This document shows, piece by piece, positions 1-9,004 of a DNA stretch of 20,921 nt. The notes beneath the pieces were generated by a model. That model did not search any database. It was not told the DNA's origin and worked only from the letters and a program-made list of their open reading frames with translations. A program made the position numbers and the translations under genes. The stretch is from Roseiarcus sp035500275. GTDB taxonomy: Bacteria; Pseudomonadota; Alphaproteobacteria; Rhizobiales; Beijerinckiaceae. Position 1 is the first letter of the stretch. Each line of letters begins with the position of its first letter. Location of the stretch: positions 1 through 20,921 of the forward strand of contig DATJXI010000057.1 of NCBI GenBank assembly GCA_035500275.1, in the 5' to 3' direction.

Positions 1-3000
1 TCGACGCCGGCCTGAAGCCGGATGTGGCGCGTGACGTCGAGATCGACGTTGACGCCGTTGTCCTGGGGTCTTGCGCCGGTCGTCACGCCGACGCTGATCC
101 GGTCGTTGATCGCGCGGCTCAGGCCAAGCAGAGGGCTTCCGGTCGCGCTTGAGCCGACGTTCAGACTGCTGAGGCCGAACGATTTTCGCAGCCGCTCGAA
201 CACGTCGCCGCGGCCTGTGAGGGTTGCGACGGCGTTGGCAAGTTGCAGCGCTTGGAAAGCCGAGAGGCTGCCCGAGGGCTTCTGAAACAGAATCCGCGCG
301 AGAATCTCGTCCTGCGGCAGGCTCGGGTCGGACGTGATCGCAAATACCGGCTCCGCTGCAGGCCCGGTTACGCTTATGCGCGCCGTGATGTCGCCCGCCG
401 TCGTCTCGGCGACGAAATCGAGATCCGGCATGACGGCGCCATGAAACTGAACCCGCCCGCGGGTGAAGACCAGCTGTTTGCCCAAGAGCGACAGCGATCC
501 GCGCAGCAGATCAAAGCCGCCTGTGACTCTTGGGTCGGCAGCGGCCCCGCTGACATTGAGGTCGCCGCTCACCTCCGCATTGATGCCGCGACCATGGACG
601 AATATCCGGTTGGCGGCCGACACCGTGAGCGCCAACGTCGCATCGAAGAGCGGCGACCGCGCGCGAGCCGCCTTAGCCCTCGCCAATTGCGCAAGCCGCG
701 CCCGCGCCGTCGGGGTCGGATTGAGGTGCTTCGTCCCGGGGATCGGACCTGAGACGCTATTGAAGCGGTCGGGGACGGTGATGTCCATCGAGAGGATCGT
801 GATGCGGCCGTCGACGTTCGGTTTCTGGCCGAGCCGGCCGGCGATGGTCAAAGCCAAATCGGCGGTCGCAACGACCGTGTCGTTCGAGACAAGCTGCGCG
901 TGCTTGCCGTTGAGCCGGATCGAGCCGGGAAAGCCCGCGGCCGGGTCGAGTTTGACCTCGCCGCTCGCGTCGATCGAGCCGTTATTCGGCGTCGATCCGC
1001 TCAGGCGATCGATGCGAATGGCGTCGCCATTGGCGACAAAGAGGCCGTTGATCGCGGTGAGCTTGAATCCGGTCACGTCGTCGCTGAAGGCGCCGTTGAC
1101 GAGCCGGACGGAACCCGAGGCCTGAGGCTTGGCGATCGTTCCGCGCAACTGAAGCGCGATTGCGAGCGAGCCGGTCAGGCGACGGCCGGCGACCGAAAGC
1201 GAGTTGTTGGCGAGGGCGGCGTCGAGCTTTCCGTCAATTTTTACGTCGAGCGCGCCGTCGGTCGAGAGCGGGGCGGAGCCTGTCAGACGGACGGCGCTGC
1301 CGGCGCCTGCATTGAGCGTGAGGTCGAGCGTGGTGCGACCTCCGCCCAGCCGGCCTGAGCCCGCGATGTCCAGAGGCGGCGCGGCGGAGTTGCGCATCTG
1401 CGCCAGGGTCACCTGCTTCAGCCGAATTTTCCAGTCGCCGGTAGGACTGGCCGGCGTTCCCTTGAGCGTGGCCTCGCCGTCGGCGACGCCGGAGAGGCCA
1501 AGGCCGGGCGCGGCGAGATCGAGCGCGGCGAGCGGCAGCCCGGCCGCGGTCGCGCGAAGGTCGAGCGCCGACCCCGCATGTCCGGCAAGGGAAATGCGGC
1601 CGCGATCGACGGCGAACGCAAGATGCTCGATGTCGAGACCGCCGCCTTGGTAGACGAGCGCGGCCGGACCGGCGAGCGCTATCCGTTGACCGCCGCGTTC
1701 CGCGGTGAAGCTGGCAAGGTCCAGACGAACGGGCGGGCCGCCAAAGAGCTTCCCCCGCGCTCTCAGCGCCACCCCCTGGACGGCGCCGCTGAACTCGAGA
1801 TCGCTCGAATCCGCGTCTCCGGCGGCCGTCAGCTTCACGTCGGAAATGGACACGCCGGCCAATTCGGCCCGGGAAAGGCTCGCGACGCCCGAGACGCCCT
1901 TGGCGTCCCACACGTCGTCGATCGTCAGATCGACGTTGAGGCCCTCGAATCTGTTGGACCCGACGCTCATCCTGTCGCTGTTCGCGGCGATCGAAACCGA
2001 CTGCCGTCCGCTCGCGCCCGCGGCGGTCACCTTCGCCTGAACCGAGCCGCTCAACTTGGTCAGAACGAGCGGGGAGAGATCGTCGAGATTTGTCGCGCTG
2101 AAGCTCAGTTCGCCGTTGGCCAGGCCGCCCGCGCTGATCGTCAGCGCGCCCGCAAGCCGCGCCGAAGCGAGAGTGAGCCCGAGATTGTCGATGGCCCATC
2201 CCCCGTCGGCGCGTTTGGCGACATGGGCCGAACTTTGCAACGGCTGGCCGTCGACATCGCCGGCAAGCGAAGCGTTCGCCTCGACGAGGTCGGTGATGTG
2301 GCTGGCGCGCGCCTCCAGCGTGAGGCCGGAGGTCTTGCGGTCCAGCAGGCGTCCCTCGCCGAGGCTCGCCTTGAGTTTGGCGCTGAGGTCGGAGGGCGCC
2401 CCGCTAAGCGACGCGACCACCTCCGCCTTGCCCGCGATGCGGGGATCGAGGACTTGAGCCTGCAGCACGTCGATTGCCGCGTCGATATTCACTTTGTCTT
2501 GCGCATAATCGCCGTTAAGGCGCGCCGATCCGTGCGCGCCCGACGCCTTGAGATCGGAGAAGCCGAACCCGCCGCCGGGCAGCACCTTCGCGGCGCCGGT
2601 CAGGCGGAGTTCCCCGCCGGTGACGCGGTCGAGGATCGCGTAGCCGGTGGCGAGGTTCGTCGCCCGCGCGTCGAGGGTCGCCGTCAGCTCGCCATAGCGC
2701 GGGGCTCCGTAGAGATCGGCCCCGATGCGCGCCTCGCCTTTCAAGGAACTTCCGGCGATGAGCGCGAAACGGCTCAAGTCGTCGGCCTGAACGTCCAGTC
2801 TCCCATGAACCTTCTTGCGGCCGAGGAGGCCTGCGTAATGCGCGGTGAAGCCCGGCGAAGCAAGCTCGAGCGCGTCGAACGTCGCTTCGCCGCTCGACGA
2901 CGCCGAGCCGCGCAGGTTGAGCGTGGCGTCGCTGCCGATGGCGCGGGCGAGCGCCGGGCCGGCGAGATGAAGCCCCTTCATCGCCCCTCGCGCCTCGAAC

Positions 3001-4229
3001 GAGATGCGCGTCGATTCGTCCACGAGCGGGCCGTTCGGATTGGCCCGGAAGGTCGCGGTCACGTTATCGAGCGATCCTTCGGCGACGCGGATCTGCCCGG
3101 CGTCAAAAGCGCCTTCGATTCGGGGGCCGGAAAGAGGACCTTCGATCGACGCGTTGAGATCGAGTTTTCCAATGGCGGTTGCGCCTGGAATGGCTCCGGC
3201 GTGGAGCTTAAGATCAAGCTGGTTGTCGGCCGACTTGCCGCCCTCGAAATCGAGCCGGGCGTTCGCCGAAACGAGATGCAGGCCGCCGGGCAGAGCGATG
3301 CTCGAGTCGTCCTTGAACAGGACCGCGCCCTTGAGCGTCGTGTCCCCGGCGAAGACCGGACGGATGACGCTGGGGAAAAGCCCCTCGAGCCTCGAATTTA
3401 GATCAAGCGTGAGCCGGCGTCCGTCGTTCTGTCCCGCGACGACGACGTCGCCCCTCGCCCAAATGTCCGCGCCCGCCGTGAAATCGAGCTTGGCGTCGAA
3501 ATGGTCGAGCGGACCCGAGCCGTCAAACGCAAGGCGCACCGGCGGCAGGCCGGGAAGATTGGCGAAATGCGCGAAGAGGCCGCCGGCGGGCTCATTGAAG
3601 TCCAGGTTGAGGGTGAGGTTGTTGCTCGCGGGAACGAAGACGAGCTGCGTCGAGAACTCGCCCGCCGCATCGAGCCGCTTGGCGGTCAAGTGCAGGTCGA
3701 GACCCTCGGACGGCGGACCGAGCGTCGCCTTGCCCGCGAGGCTGAGTTGCGCCGCCACGCCGACAACCGGCTCGCCGATCGAGAGGTCCTGCACCGCGAA
3801 TTGCTTGACGATCACTTTCAGCGGCAATTCGGGCAGGATCGGCTGAGGCGCCGCATTGTCCGGCGGCGGCGGGGACTCCGAAGGCAGGGGCCGGCGGAGA
3901 ACCTGCATATGGTCGATCGTCAGCCGGTCCACCTCGAGCCGCCGCTTGAGCAGCGCAAGCCGGCTCCAGATCAACCTGACCTTGTCGACTTTGAGCCACG
4001 GACCGTTGCGGTCGGAAAGCACGATGTCGCGGATCGACGCGTCGGAGGAGAGCACGCCGTCGACCGCGCCGATGGAGACCATCATCGACGGCGAGGACAG
4101 CGCCCGCGAGATGAGGTCGGCGATCACCCCTTTGTCCGATTCGGCGGCGCGCGCCAGCGCATGAAGCAGGACCAGCGCCGCGATCAGCGCCGCCAACGTC
4201 ACGGATCCGAGACGAGCTAATCGCGCCAT
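1..4229 (-). CDS. tamB: TamB, inner-membrane translocation/assembly module component (partial, C-terminus off the left edge)
   Basis: TamB is a very long periplasm-spanning protein anchored in the inner membrane. It works with TamA in outer-membrane protein assembly and probably in phospholipid transport. I translated this strand by hand from the ATG at 4229 and found about 1409 codons with no stop before the window edge. The N-terminus (MARLARLGS, then a hydrophobic run to about residue 26) is the single membrane anchor. The body is repetitive beta-rich sequence with alternating hydrophobic residues and many Asp/Gly/Ser, typical of AsmA/TamB beta-taco proteins. The C-terminal TamB domain (DUF490) is recognisable near the edge: DPSLPQDEILARILF, followed by the FQALQLANAVATLTGRG region and a segment reading ISVGVTTG. 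Only the last few tens of residues should be missing. The ATG shares one base with the tamA stop (TGATG), so the two are translationally coupled. Confidence 0.93.
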   Translation of the reverse strand, partial: MARLARLGSVTLAALIAALVLLHALARAAESDKGVIADLISRALSSPSMMVSIGAVDGVLSSDASIRDIVLSDRNGPWLKVDKVRLIWSRLALLKRRLEVDRLTIDHMQVLRRPLPSESPPPPDNAAPQPILPELPLKVIVKQFAVQDLSIGEPVVGVAAQLSLAGKATLGPPSEGLDLHLTAKRLDAAGEFSTQLVFVPASNNLTLNLDFNEPAGGLFAHFANLPGLPPVRLAFDGSGPLDHFDAKLDFTAGADIWARGDVVVAGQNDGRRLTLDLNSRLEGLFPSVIRPVFAGDTTLKGAVLFKDDSSIALPGGLHLVSANARLDFEGGKSADNQLDLKLHAGAIPGATAIGKLDLNASIEGPLSGPRIEGAFDAGQIRVAEGSLDNVTATFRANPNGPLVDESTRISFEARGAMKGLHLAGPALARAIGSDATLNLRGSASSSGEATFDALELASPGFTAHYAGLLGRKKVHGRLDVQADDLSRFALIAGSSLKGEARIGADLYGAPRYGELTATLDARATNLATGYAILDRVTGGELRLTGAAKVLPGGGFGFSDLKASGAHGSARLNGDYAQDKVNIDAAIDVLQAQVLDPRIAGKAEVVASLSGAPSDLSAKLKASLGEGRLLDRKTSGLTLEARASHITDLVEANASLAGDVDGQPLQSSAHVAKRADGGWAIDNLGLTLASARLAGALTISAGGLANGELSFSATNLDDLSPLVLTKLSGSVQAKVTAAGASGRQSVSIAANSDRMSVGSNRFEGLNVDLTIDDVWDAKGVSGVASLSRAELAGVSISDVKLTAAGDADSSDLEFSGAVQGVALRARGKLFGGPPVRLDLASFTAERGGQRIALAGPAALVYQGGGLDIEHLAFAVDRGRISLAGHAGSALDLRATAAGLPLAALDLAAPGLGLSGVADGEATLKGTPASPTGDWKIRLKQVTLAQMRNSAAPPLDIAGSGRLGGGRTTLDLTLNAGAGSAVRLTGSAPLSTDGALDVKIDGKLDAALANNSLSVAGRRLTGSLAIALQLRGTIAKPQASGSVRLVNGAFSDDVTGFKLTAINGLFVANGDAIRIDRLSGSTPNNGSIDASGEVKLDPAAGFPGSIRLNGKHAQLVSNDTVVATADLALTIAGRLGQKPNVDGRITILSMDITVPDRFNSVSGPIPGTKHLNPTPTARARLAQLARAKAARARSPLFDATLALTVSAANRIFVHGRGINAEVSGDLNVSGAAADPRVTGGFDLLRGSLSLLGKQLVFTRGRVQFHGAVMPDLDFVAETTAGDITARISVTGPAAEPVFAITSDPSLPQDEILARILFQKPSGSLSAFQALQLANAVATLTGRGDVFERLRKSFGLSSLNVGSSATGSPLLGLSRAINDRISVGVTTGARPQDNGVNVDLDVTRHIRLQAGV

Positions 4230-6253
4230 CAGAAAGACTGCCCGATGCTGACATAGACCGCCACTGGGCCTGTGCCCGCGCGGCGCTGGAAGGGAAACGC
4301 GACATCGAGGCGGATCGGGCCAATCGCCGTATAGTAGCGCAATCCCAGTCCCGCCGACATGTACAAGGTGTCGCTGAAGTCGGGGAAGCTCGACGCGAAG
4401 GCGTTCCCGGCGTCGAAGAACGGGACGACGCCGATCGTATCGGTCAGCTTGACGCGCAATTCCGCCGACGCCTCAAACAGACTTCTGCCGCCGAGCACCG
4501 CGCCCCAGGGGCCGGTGGGCCCAAGACTGTTGTATGCGTAGCCGCGGACCGACCCGCCGCCTCCGGCGTAAAAGCGCCAGTTGGCCGGTATGTCGGGGAG
4601 CGCCGGGCCTCCCATGGCGCCGAACCCGACGCGTCCCGCGAGCACGAAGCGCGACTCGGGGTCAATCGAATAATAGGCGGAGACGCGTGCTTTGAGCTGC
4701 GCGAGATTGAGGCTCGAGCCGAGGAAGCTTGGAAAGCCCGCGGCGGATGCGGTGATCCGAAAGCCGCGCGTCGGATCGAGCTTGCTGTCGGTGTCGTCGT
4801 AGGCGAGGGACACCGGAACGCCGACGAGCGTGTAATCGACCTTGCCGAGCGAATCGGTTGCGTTTCCGGTCTGCGCTTCGGCCCCCGCCTGAACTGAGAA
4901 CGCCTGGCTGAATCGATGGCGCAACGCGACCGTTGCGTCCACGTCCTCCGCCTCGTAGCCAACGAAACCAGCGCCGGCGGTGCTCACGCGCTCGCCGAGC
5001 GCGTCCAGGAGCAGATCGTTGCGCGTGCCCCAGAGGGCCGGCTTGAGGAAGCTTGCGGATATGCGTCCGCCAAGATCGTGGATGGAAAAGTTCTGGATGC
5101 TCTGTGACGTCACGTACCAGGGCGGCGCATAGAAAAGGTCCGCCTGGAGGCGCAGGCGCTCCGCGCCGCCAAAAACGTTGCGGTCCTCCCAATAGACCTG
5201 ACCCGCCGGGCCATTCGTCGTCGAATATTTCGCCGAGACGCCGAATGCGTAGGGCAGGCGGTCTTCGACGTCGACCGTGTAGGGCAGGCACCCATAGGCG
5301 TCGAGCGCGGCGCCCTCGGTGATGCGCACGCCGCCCACCGCTGGGATTTGGCTGATGCTGGTCCTCGCGTCGGCGAGCGCCCGCGGCGAATAGGGGTCGC
5401 CCGGCTCAATGTAGAGGAACGAGCGCGCGATGGCGGGATTGAAATCCTGGGGTCCGATCATCGTCGCTTCGCCGAACGTCGCGACCGGACCCGGGTCCAT
5501 CGTCAGGGTCACATCCATCGTATGCGCAGCGTGATCGACCACCGGAGCAATCGACCGGACCTTGGCGAGCGGCCGGCCCTGGTTGCGGAAATAGTCGACG
5601 ATGCGGGCTTGCGCGGCGCGGAGGTCGGCCGCAGCGGCCGGGTCGCCGGGCTTGAGGCGGACAATCCAGGGCGGAAGCTCCCGTTGGGAGAACTCGACGC
5701 CCGCCGAGTTGACGACGCGAATCGAGCGGAGCTTGAACAGCGGGCCGGGCGTGACCTTGATCCGGATCGGGGCGGGTGCTCGGTCGCGGTAGCGCTCAGC
5801 CGCGCGGGCAAAGGCGCCGAGGTCGCTCGAGCTGATCGTCAGGCTGGCGTTACCGAGGGAAATCGTGACCGTCGCGTCGTAGTAGCCCGCGCCCCACAGG
5901 GCGTCGATCAGCGGTCCGAAATCGGCTGCGGCGCGATGCGCGAGCGCGTCGCCGTCAGGAGGGGCGTCTTTGCTTAGCTTGTAGAGGGAGGACGCGTCCA
6001 TCGCCGCGTTCTTGAGCGCGCTGTCGCCGCCGACGACCTCGATCGCCACGGTGTAGGAAATCGCGCTCCGCGAGACGGCCGGACCGGTTTCATCGGAACC
6101 CCAGAGGCCGAAGAAGTCGAATGCGCGGGCGCTCTCTCGATCGACCAACACGGCCATGCCCGCGGCCAAAGCGGCAACGAGGCGTACGCCGACGCGATCA
6201 GCTATCTTTCGCGAGGCCCCGTCCGCCAAATCAAACGCCTTTTCCCGGACCAA
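4229..6253 (-). CDS. tamA: TamA, Omp85-family outer-membrane protein of the TAM complex
   Basis: TamA is an outer-membrane beta-barrel with periplasmic POTRA domains that partners TamB. The protein is 674 aa: a hydrophobic signal segment (about residues 22-44), POTRA-like sequence (about 65-270), then a C-terminal barrel. Omp85 hallmarks are the GSVRGY motif at about 568-572 (conserved Arg570 of loop 6) and a C-terminal phenylalanine (VSIGQSF). The longest frame begins at TTG 6253; the in-frame stop upstream is at 6281-6283, so no ATG is available before the signal sequence. Another TTG lies at residue 9. The ATG at residue 33 would leave too short a signal peptide. The start is therefore uncertain by a few codons. 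The gene is followed directly by tamB with a one-base overlap. Bacterial BamA is the alternative family member, but the tamB neighbour and the lack of an extended POTRA set favour TamA. Confidence 0.92.
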   Translation of the reverse strand: MVREKAFDLADGASRKIADRVGVRLVAALAAGMAVLVDRESARAFDFFGLWGSDETGPAVSRSAISYTVAIEVVGGDSALKNAAMDASSLYKLSKDAPPDGDALAHRAAADFGPLIDALWGAGYYDATVTISLGNASLTISSSDLGAFARAAERYRDRAPAPIRIKVTPGPLFKLRSIRVVNSAGVEFSQRELPPWIVRLKPGDPAAAADLRAAQARIVDYFRNQGRPLAKVRSIAPVVDHAAHTMDVTLTMDPGPVATFGEATMIGPQDFNPAIARSFLYIEPGDPYSPRALADARTSISQIPAVGGVRITEGAALDAYGCLPYTVDVEDRLPYAFGVSAKYSTTNGPAGQVYWEDRNVFGGAERLRLQADLFYAPPWYVTSQSIQNFSIHDLGGRISASFLKPALWGTRNDLLLDALGERVSTAGAGFVGYEAEDVDATVALRHRFSQAFSVQAGAEAQTGNATDSLGKVDYTLVGVPVSLAYDDTDSKLDPTRGFRITASAAGFPSFLGSSLNLAQLKARVSAYYSIDPESRFVLAGRVGFGAMGGPALPDIPANWRFYAGGGGSVRGYAYNSLGPTGPWGAVLGGRSLFEASAELRVKLTDTIGVVPFFDAGNAFASSFPDFSDTLYMSAGLGLRYYTAIGPIRLDVAFPFQRRAGTGPVAVYVSIGQSF

Positions 6254-6260
6254 ACCGGGA
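6243..6260. repeat. Inverted repeat over the tamA start codon
   Basis: TCCCGG and CCGGGA arms (6 bp, perfect) flank a 6-nt loop that contains the TTG start codon of the longest tamA frame (6251-6253). In the tamA mRNA this would place the start in a small hairpin loop. It may be chance in GC-rich DNA. Confidence 0.35.
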
Positions 6261-6332
6261 CTTACCTGCTTTCCCGATATTCATGGATCAGACGCCGCGC
6301 GTCAAAGTCGAGGCCGCGCAGGCCTTGGGGCG

Positions 6333-6355
6333 ATCCCTCGCGGGGGATGTTTTTT
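6333..6355 (+). terminator. Terminator-like hairpin with T run in the divergent region
   Basis: The plus strand reads ATCCCT, loop CGCG, GGGGAT (6 bp with one T-G wobble), then G and six T. This is the shape of an intrinsic terminator, but no plus-strand gene ends just upstream in this window. It could end a short antisense or leader RNA, act as an attenuator ahead of the antiporter, or be fortuitous. Confidence 0.35.
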
Positions 6356-6413
6356 GAAACTCAGCCTTTAAGCTTTCGTATCCTGTCGTCCCTGGCCGAT
6401 ATCGCGCCGGCGG

Positions 6414-6442
6414 TTGACAAGCGAGAGTCGGGACCATGACAC
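6414..6442 (+). promoter_or_regulatory. Candidate promoter for the Na+/H+ antiporter
   Basis: A perfect -35 box TTGACA lies at 6414-6419. At the ideal 17-nt spacing the -10 hexamer is TGACAC (6437-6442), a poor match to TATAAT, so only the -35 element is strong. It lies about 75 bp before the GTG start. Confidence 0.35.
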
Positions 6443-6495
6443 TGCCGGTTCCAAGCCAGGTCGGGACAGGGCCACGCGGAGGACCGTAAAAGTCA

Positions 6496-8994
6496 GTGCT
6501 CGATATTGTACTTGTTCTGGCCGTGTTCGCCGGCCTCCTCGTCCTGGTGGCCTTGAGCCAGCCGGTCGCTGCGCGTCTCAGGCTCGCGCCGGTGGTGTTC
6601 CTTGCGGTGATCGGCGTCACGATTGGCGCCGTCTCGAGCATCCTGCTGCAAGTCCCCGCCGCCGCGCGGTTCGCCGATGTCGAACGCGTCTTTGCCGATC
6701 TGCCCCTCGGCGCCGATACGTTCATCTACGTCTTCCTGCCGCTGCTCATCTTCGAGGCGGCGCTCGCGAGCGACGTCCGGCGCATTGTCGAGGACGCCGC
6801 GCCGATCCTGATGCTGGCCGTAATCGCAACGGTCGCTGCGGCGGGCGTCGTCGGCGTCGCGCTCTGGCCGTTGTCCGGTATGCCGCTCGCCGTTTGCCTA
6901 TTGCTCGGCGCGGTCGTGTCGACGACCGACCCGGCCGCGGTCATCGCCATTTTCCGCGACGTTGGGGCGCCGGCTCGCCTGACGCGCCTCGTCGAAGGCG
7001 AGTCCCTCCTCAATGATGCCGCGGCGATCGTGATGTTCTCGGTTCTGCTCGGAATTATAACATCGGGTCGCCAGTTCCACGTCGGGGAGGGCGTGGTCGA
7101 ATTCGTCATCTCGTTCCTCGGGGGCGCGGCTCTCGGGGCGATCGCCGGCCGGATTTTTCTGGAGCTCATCCCCTGGACGCGCGACGATCGGCTCGCCGTG
7201 GCGACGCTGACCCTTGCCCTCGCCTATCTCACCTACATTTCGGCCGACCGCGTCTTTCACGTCTCCGGCGTCGTGGCGGTGCTGGCCGGCGGCATGACGG
7301 TCAGCGCCTTCGGACGAACCCGGATCGCCCCCGACAACTGGTCATTTCTCGAAGACCTGTGGGGGCAATTGGCCTTCTGGGCGCATTCGCTCGTCTTCCT
7401 CTTGGCCTCGATCCTCGTGCCGAAGCTCCTGGTCAACTCTGACCGTCGTGATCTCGCTCTGGTCGTTGTGCTCATAGTTGCGGCTCTTATCGCGCGGCTT
7501 GCGGTGCTCTTCCTGCTCCTGCCGCTCTTGAGCCTGGCGCGGCTCACTCAGCCGATCAGCACCGCCTACAAGCTCGCGATCGCCTGGGGCGGCTTAAGAG
7601 GCGCGCTGACTCTCGTGCTCGCGCTCGCCGTTACGGAAAACGCGGCGCTTCCGGGCTCCGTGCAGCGCTTCGTTGCGGTGCTCGCGACCGGTCTCGTCCT
7701 CTTCACGCTCCTCGTCAACGGAACCACGCTGCGGTTCTTCATCAGCTTCCTCGGGCTCGACCGCCTGTCGCCGATCGACCGGCTCCTGCGGGACCGCGTG
7801 CTCGAATTGTCCTTCGTCGAGATGAGCGAGACGGTTCGGAGGATCGCGCAGGACCACGACCTGAACCCCGCCGTGGAGGCGCGCGCGCTCGAGCCCTACC
7901 AGGCGTGGCAAAACGTGGCCTCGCGCGCCTCGACGGACGAGATCGACCTCACCGAGCGCGAGCGCATTGCCGTGTCGCTGGTCGCGCTTGGCAATCAGGA
8001 GCGCATGCTGGTGCTCGAGACGCTTGCGAGCCGCGCCGCGTCCCCGAACGCCATTCAGGGGCTCATGCGCAACGCCGAGGCGCTGGTCGAAGGCGCGCGA
8101 ACGGGCGGGCGCTTGGGCTACAAACGCGCGTCCGAGGACGCGCTTGCATACCCCTTGCCGTTCCGCGCCTCCTACTACATCTACCGGCGCTTCGGCGTCC
8201 GCCGCCTCCTCGCTGAGCGGCTCGGGGAGCGGGTCGAAATGCTGCTGGTGACGCGTTTGCTTGTCCAGCGGCTCGCCGGCGAGGCTGCGAAGCGCTCGCG
8301 CACCATTTTCGGCGAACGGATCGAAGCGGTTCTCGACCGCATTCTCCTGGACCGCGTCGGCCAGGCCCAGTCCCGGCTCGATGCGATGCGCCGCCAATAC
8401 CCGGACTACATCGCCGCGCTCGAAGCGAGGATCTTGCGGCAGTCCGCGCTGCGGCGCGAGATGGGGCGCTACAAGGCGTTGTTCGAGGAGGGCCTGATCG
8501 CCTCGGAAGTGTACCGGGACCTGATCAACAGGCTCGAGACCACGCAGAGCGCCGATGTTCCGCCGCGGTTCGACATCGGCCTCAACACCGAGCTTCTCGT
8601 CGCGCGCCTCGATTTGTTCGCCGGGCTTGCCCCGGACGAGCTCAAACGGGTCTGCCGGCTCTTGAGAGCGCGCTTCACCGTCCCGAGCGAACTCATCGTG
8701 CGAAAGGGGGAGCGCGGCGACGCGGTCTACTTCATCGCCTCGGGTGCGGTCGAGGTCGTCTTCCCGGACCGCCGCATCCCGCTCGGAACGGGAGACTTTT
8801 TCGGCGAAATGGCGCTCCTGACCGGGGAGCCACGGCAAGCGGACGTGCGGGCGCAGACCTACTGCCGCCTGCTTGTGCTGCGGAAGGCCGACTTCGACCG
8901 CTTCATGCGCGACAATCGCGACGTGCGCTTGAAGATCAACGAGGTGGCCGAGAAGCGCGTGTCGGCTAACCGGGCAGAGGCGGCGGCGTCGTGA
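6496..8994 (+). CDS. CPA1-family Na+/H+ antiporter with C-terminal cyclic-nucleotide-binding domain
   Basis: Predicted inner-membrane cation/proton exchanger (832 aa). Residues 1-420 are a 12-13 helix Na+/H+ exchanger domain. It contains the CPA1 signatures TDP (144-146), GESLLND (168-174, with the Asn-Asp pair expected in the ion site) and WGGLRGA (364-370, conserved Arg368). Residues 421-700 form a long charged, mainly helical cytoplasmic linker. Residues about 705-805 are a Crp-type cNMP-binding fold whose phosphate-binding cassette is well kept (FGEMALLTGEPRQADV at 769-784, with Glu771 and Arg780). The start is GTG; GGAGG lies 13 nt upstream, slightly far. The layout resembles plant SOS1 and other NhaP-type exchangers with regulatory tails, so gating by a cyclic nucleotide is likely but inferred. 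It is divergent from tamA and convergent, with a 10-bp gap, with the TAXI gene. Confidence 0.93.
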   Translation: MLDIVLVLAVFAGLLVLVALSQPVAARLRLAPVVFLAVIGVTIGAVSSILLQVPAAARFADVERVFADLPLGADTFIYVFLPLLIFEAALASDVRRIVEDAAPILMLAVIATVAAAGVVGVALWPLSGMPLAVCLLLGAVVSTTDPAAVIAIFRDVGAPARLTRLVEGESLLNDAAAIVMFSVLLGIITSGRQFHVGEGVVEFVISFLGGAALGAIAGRIFLELIPWTRDDRLAVATLTLALAYLTYISADRVFHVSGVVAVLAGGMTVSAFGRTRIAPDNWSFLEDLWGQLAFWAHSLVFLLASILVPKLLVNSDRRDLALVVVLIVAALIARLAVLFLLLPLLSLARLTQPISTAYKLAIAWGGLRGALTLVLALAVTENAALPGSVQRFVAVLATGLVLFTLLVNGTTLRFFISFLGLDRLSPIDRLLRDRVLELSFVEMSETVRRIAQDHDLNPAVEARALEPYQAWQNVASRASTDEIDLTERERIAVSLVALGNQERMLVLETLASRAASPNAIQGLMRNAEALVEGARTGGRLGYKRASEDALAYPLPFRASYYIYRRFGVRRLLAERLGERVEMLLVTRLLVQRLAGEAAKRSRTIFGERIEAVLDRILLDRVGQAQSRLDAMRRQYPDYIAALEARILRQSALRREMGRYKALFEEGLIASEVYRDLINRLETTQSADVPPRFDIGLNTELLVARLDLFAGLAPDELKRVCRLLRARFTVPSELIVRKGERGDAVYFIASGAVEVVFPDRRIPLGTGDFFGEMALLTGEPRQADVRAQTYCRLLVLRKADFDRFMRDNRDVRLKINEVAEKRVSANRAEAAAS

Positions 8995-9004
8995 GGCGCT
9001 GGCC

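Larger units (their letters stand above)
6254..6495. other. Divergent intergenic region between tamA and the antiporter
   Basis: This 242-bp stretch carries the promoters of both divergent units. I see no convincing gene: short frames crossing it on both strands lack family features. It holds a terminator-like hairpin (6333-6355), a TTGACA box (6414-6419) and a GGAGG sequence (6478-6482) 13 nt before the antiporter GTG. Confidence 0.6.

Noticed and set aside
1578..3401. 607-codon open frame on the plus strand
   Set aside because: It lies wholly inside tamB on the other strand, is rich in Arg/Ala/Glu without family features, and arises from the third-position GC bias of tamB.
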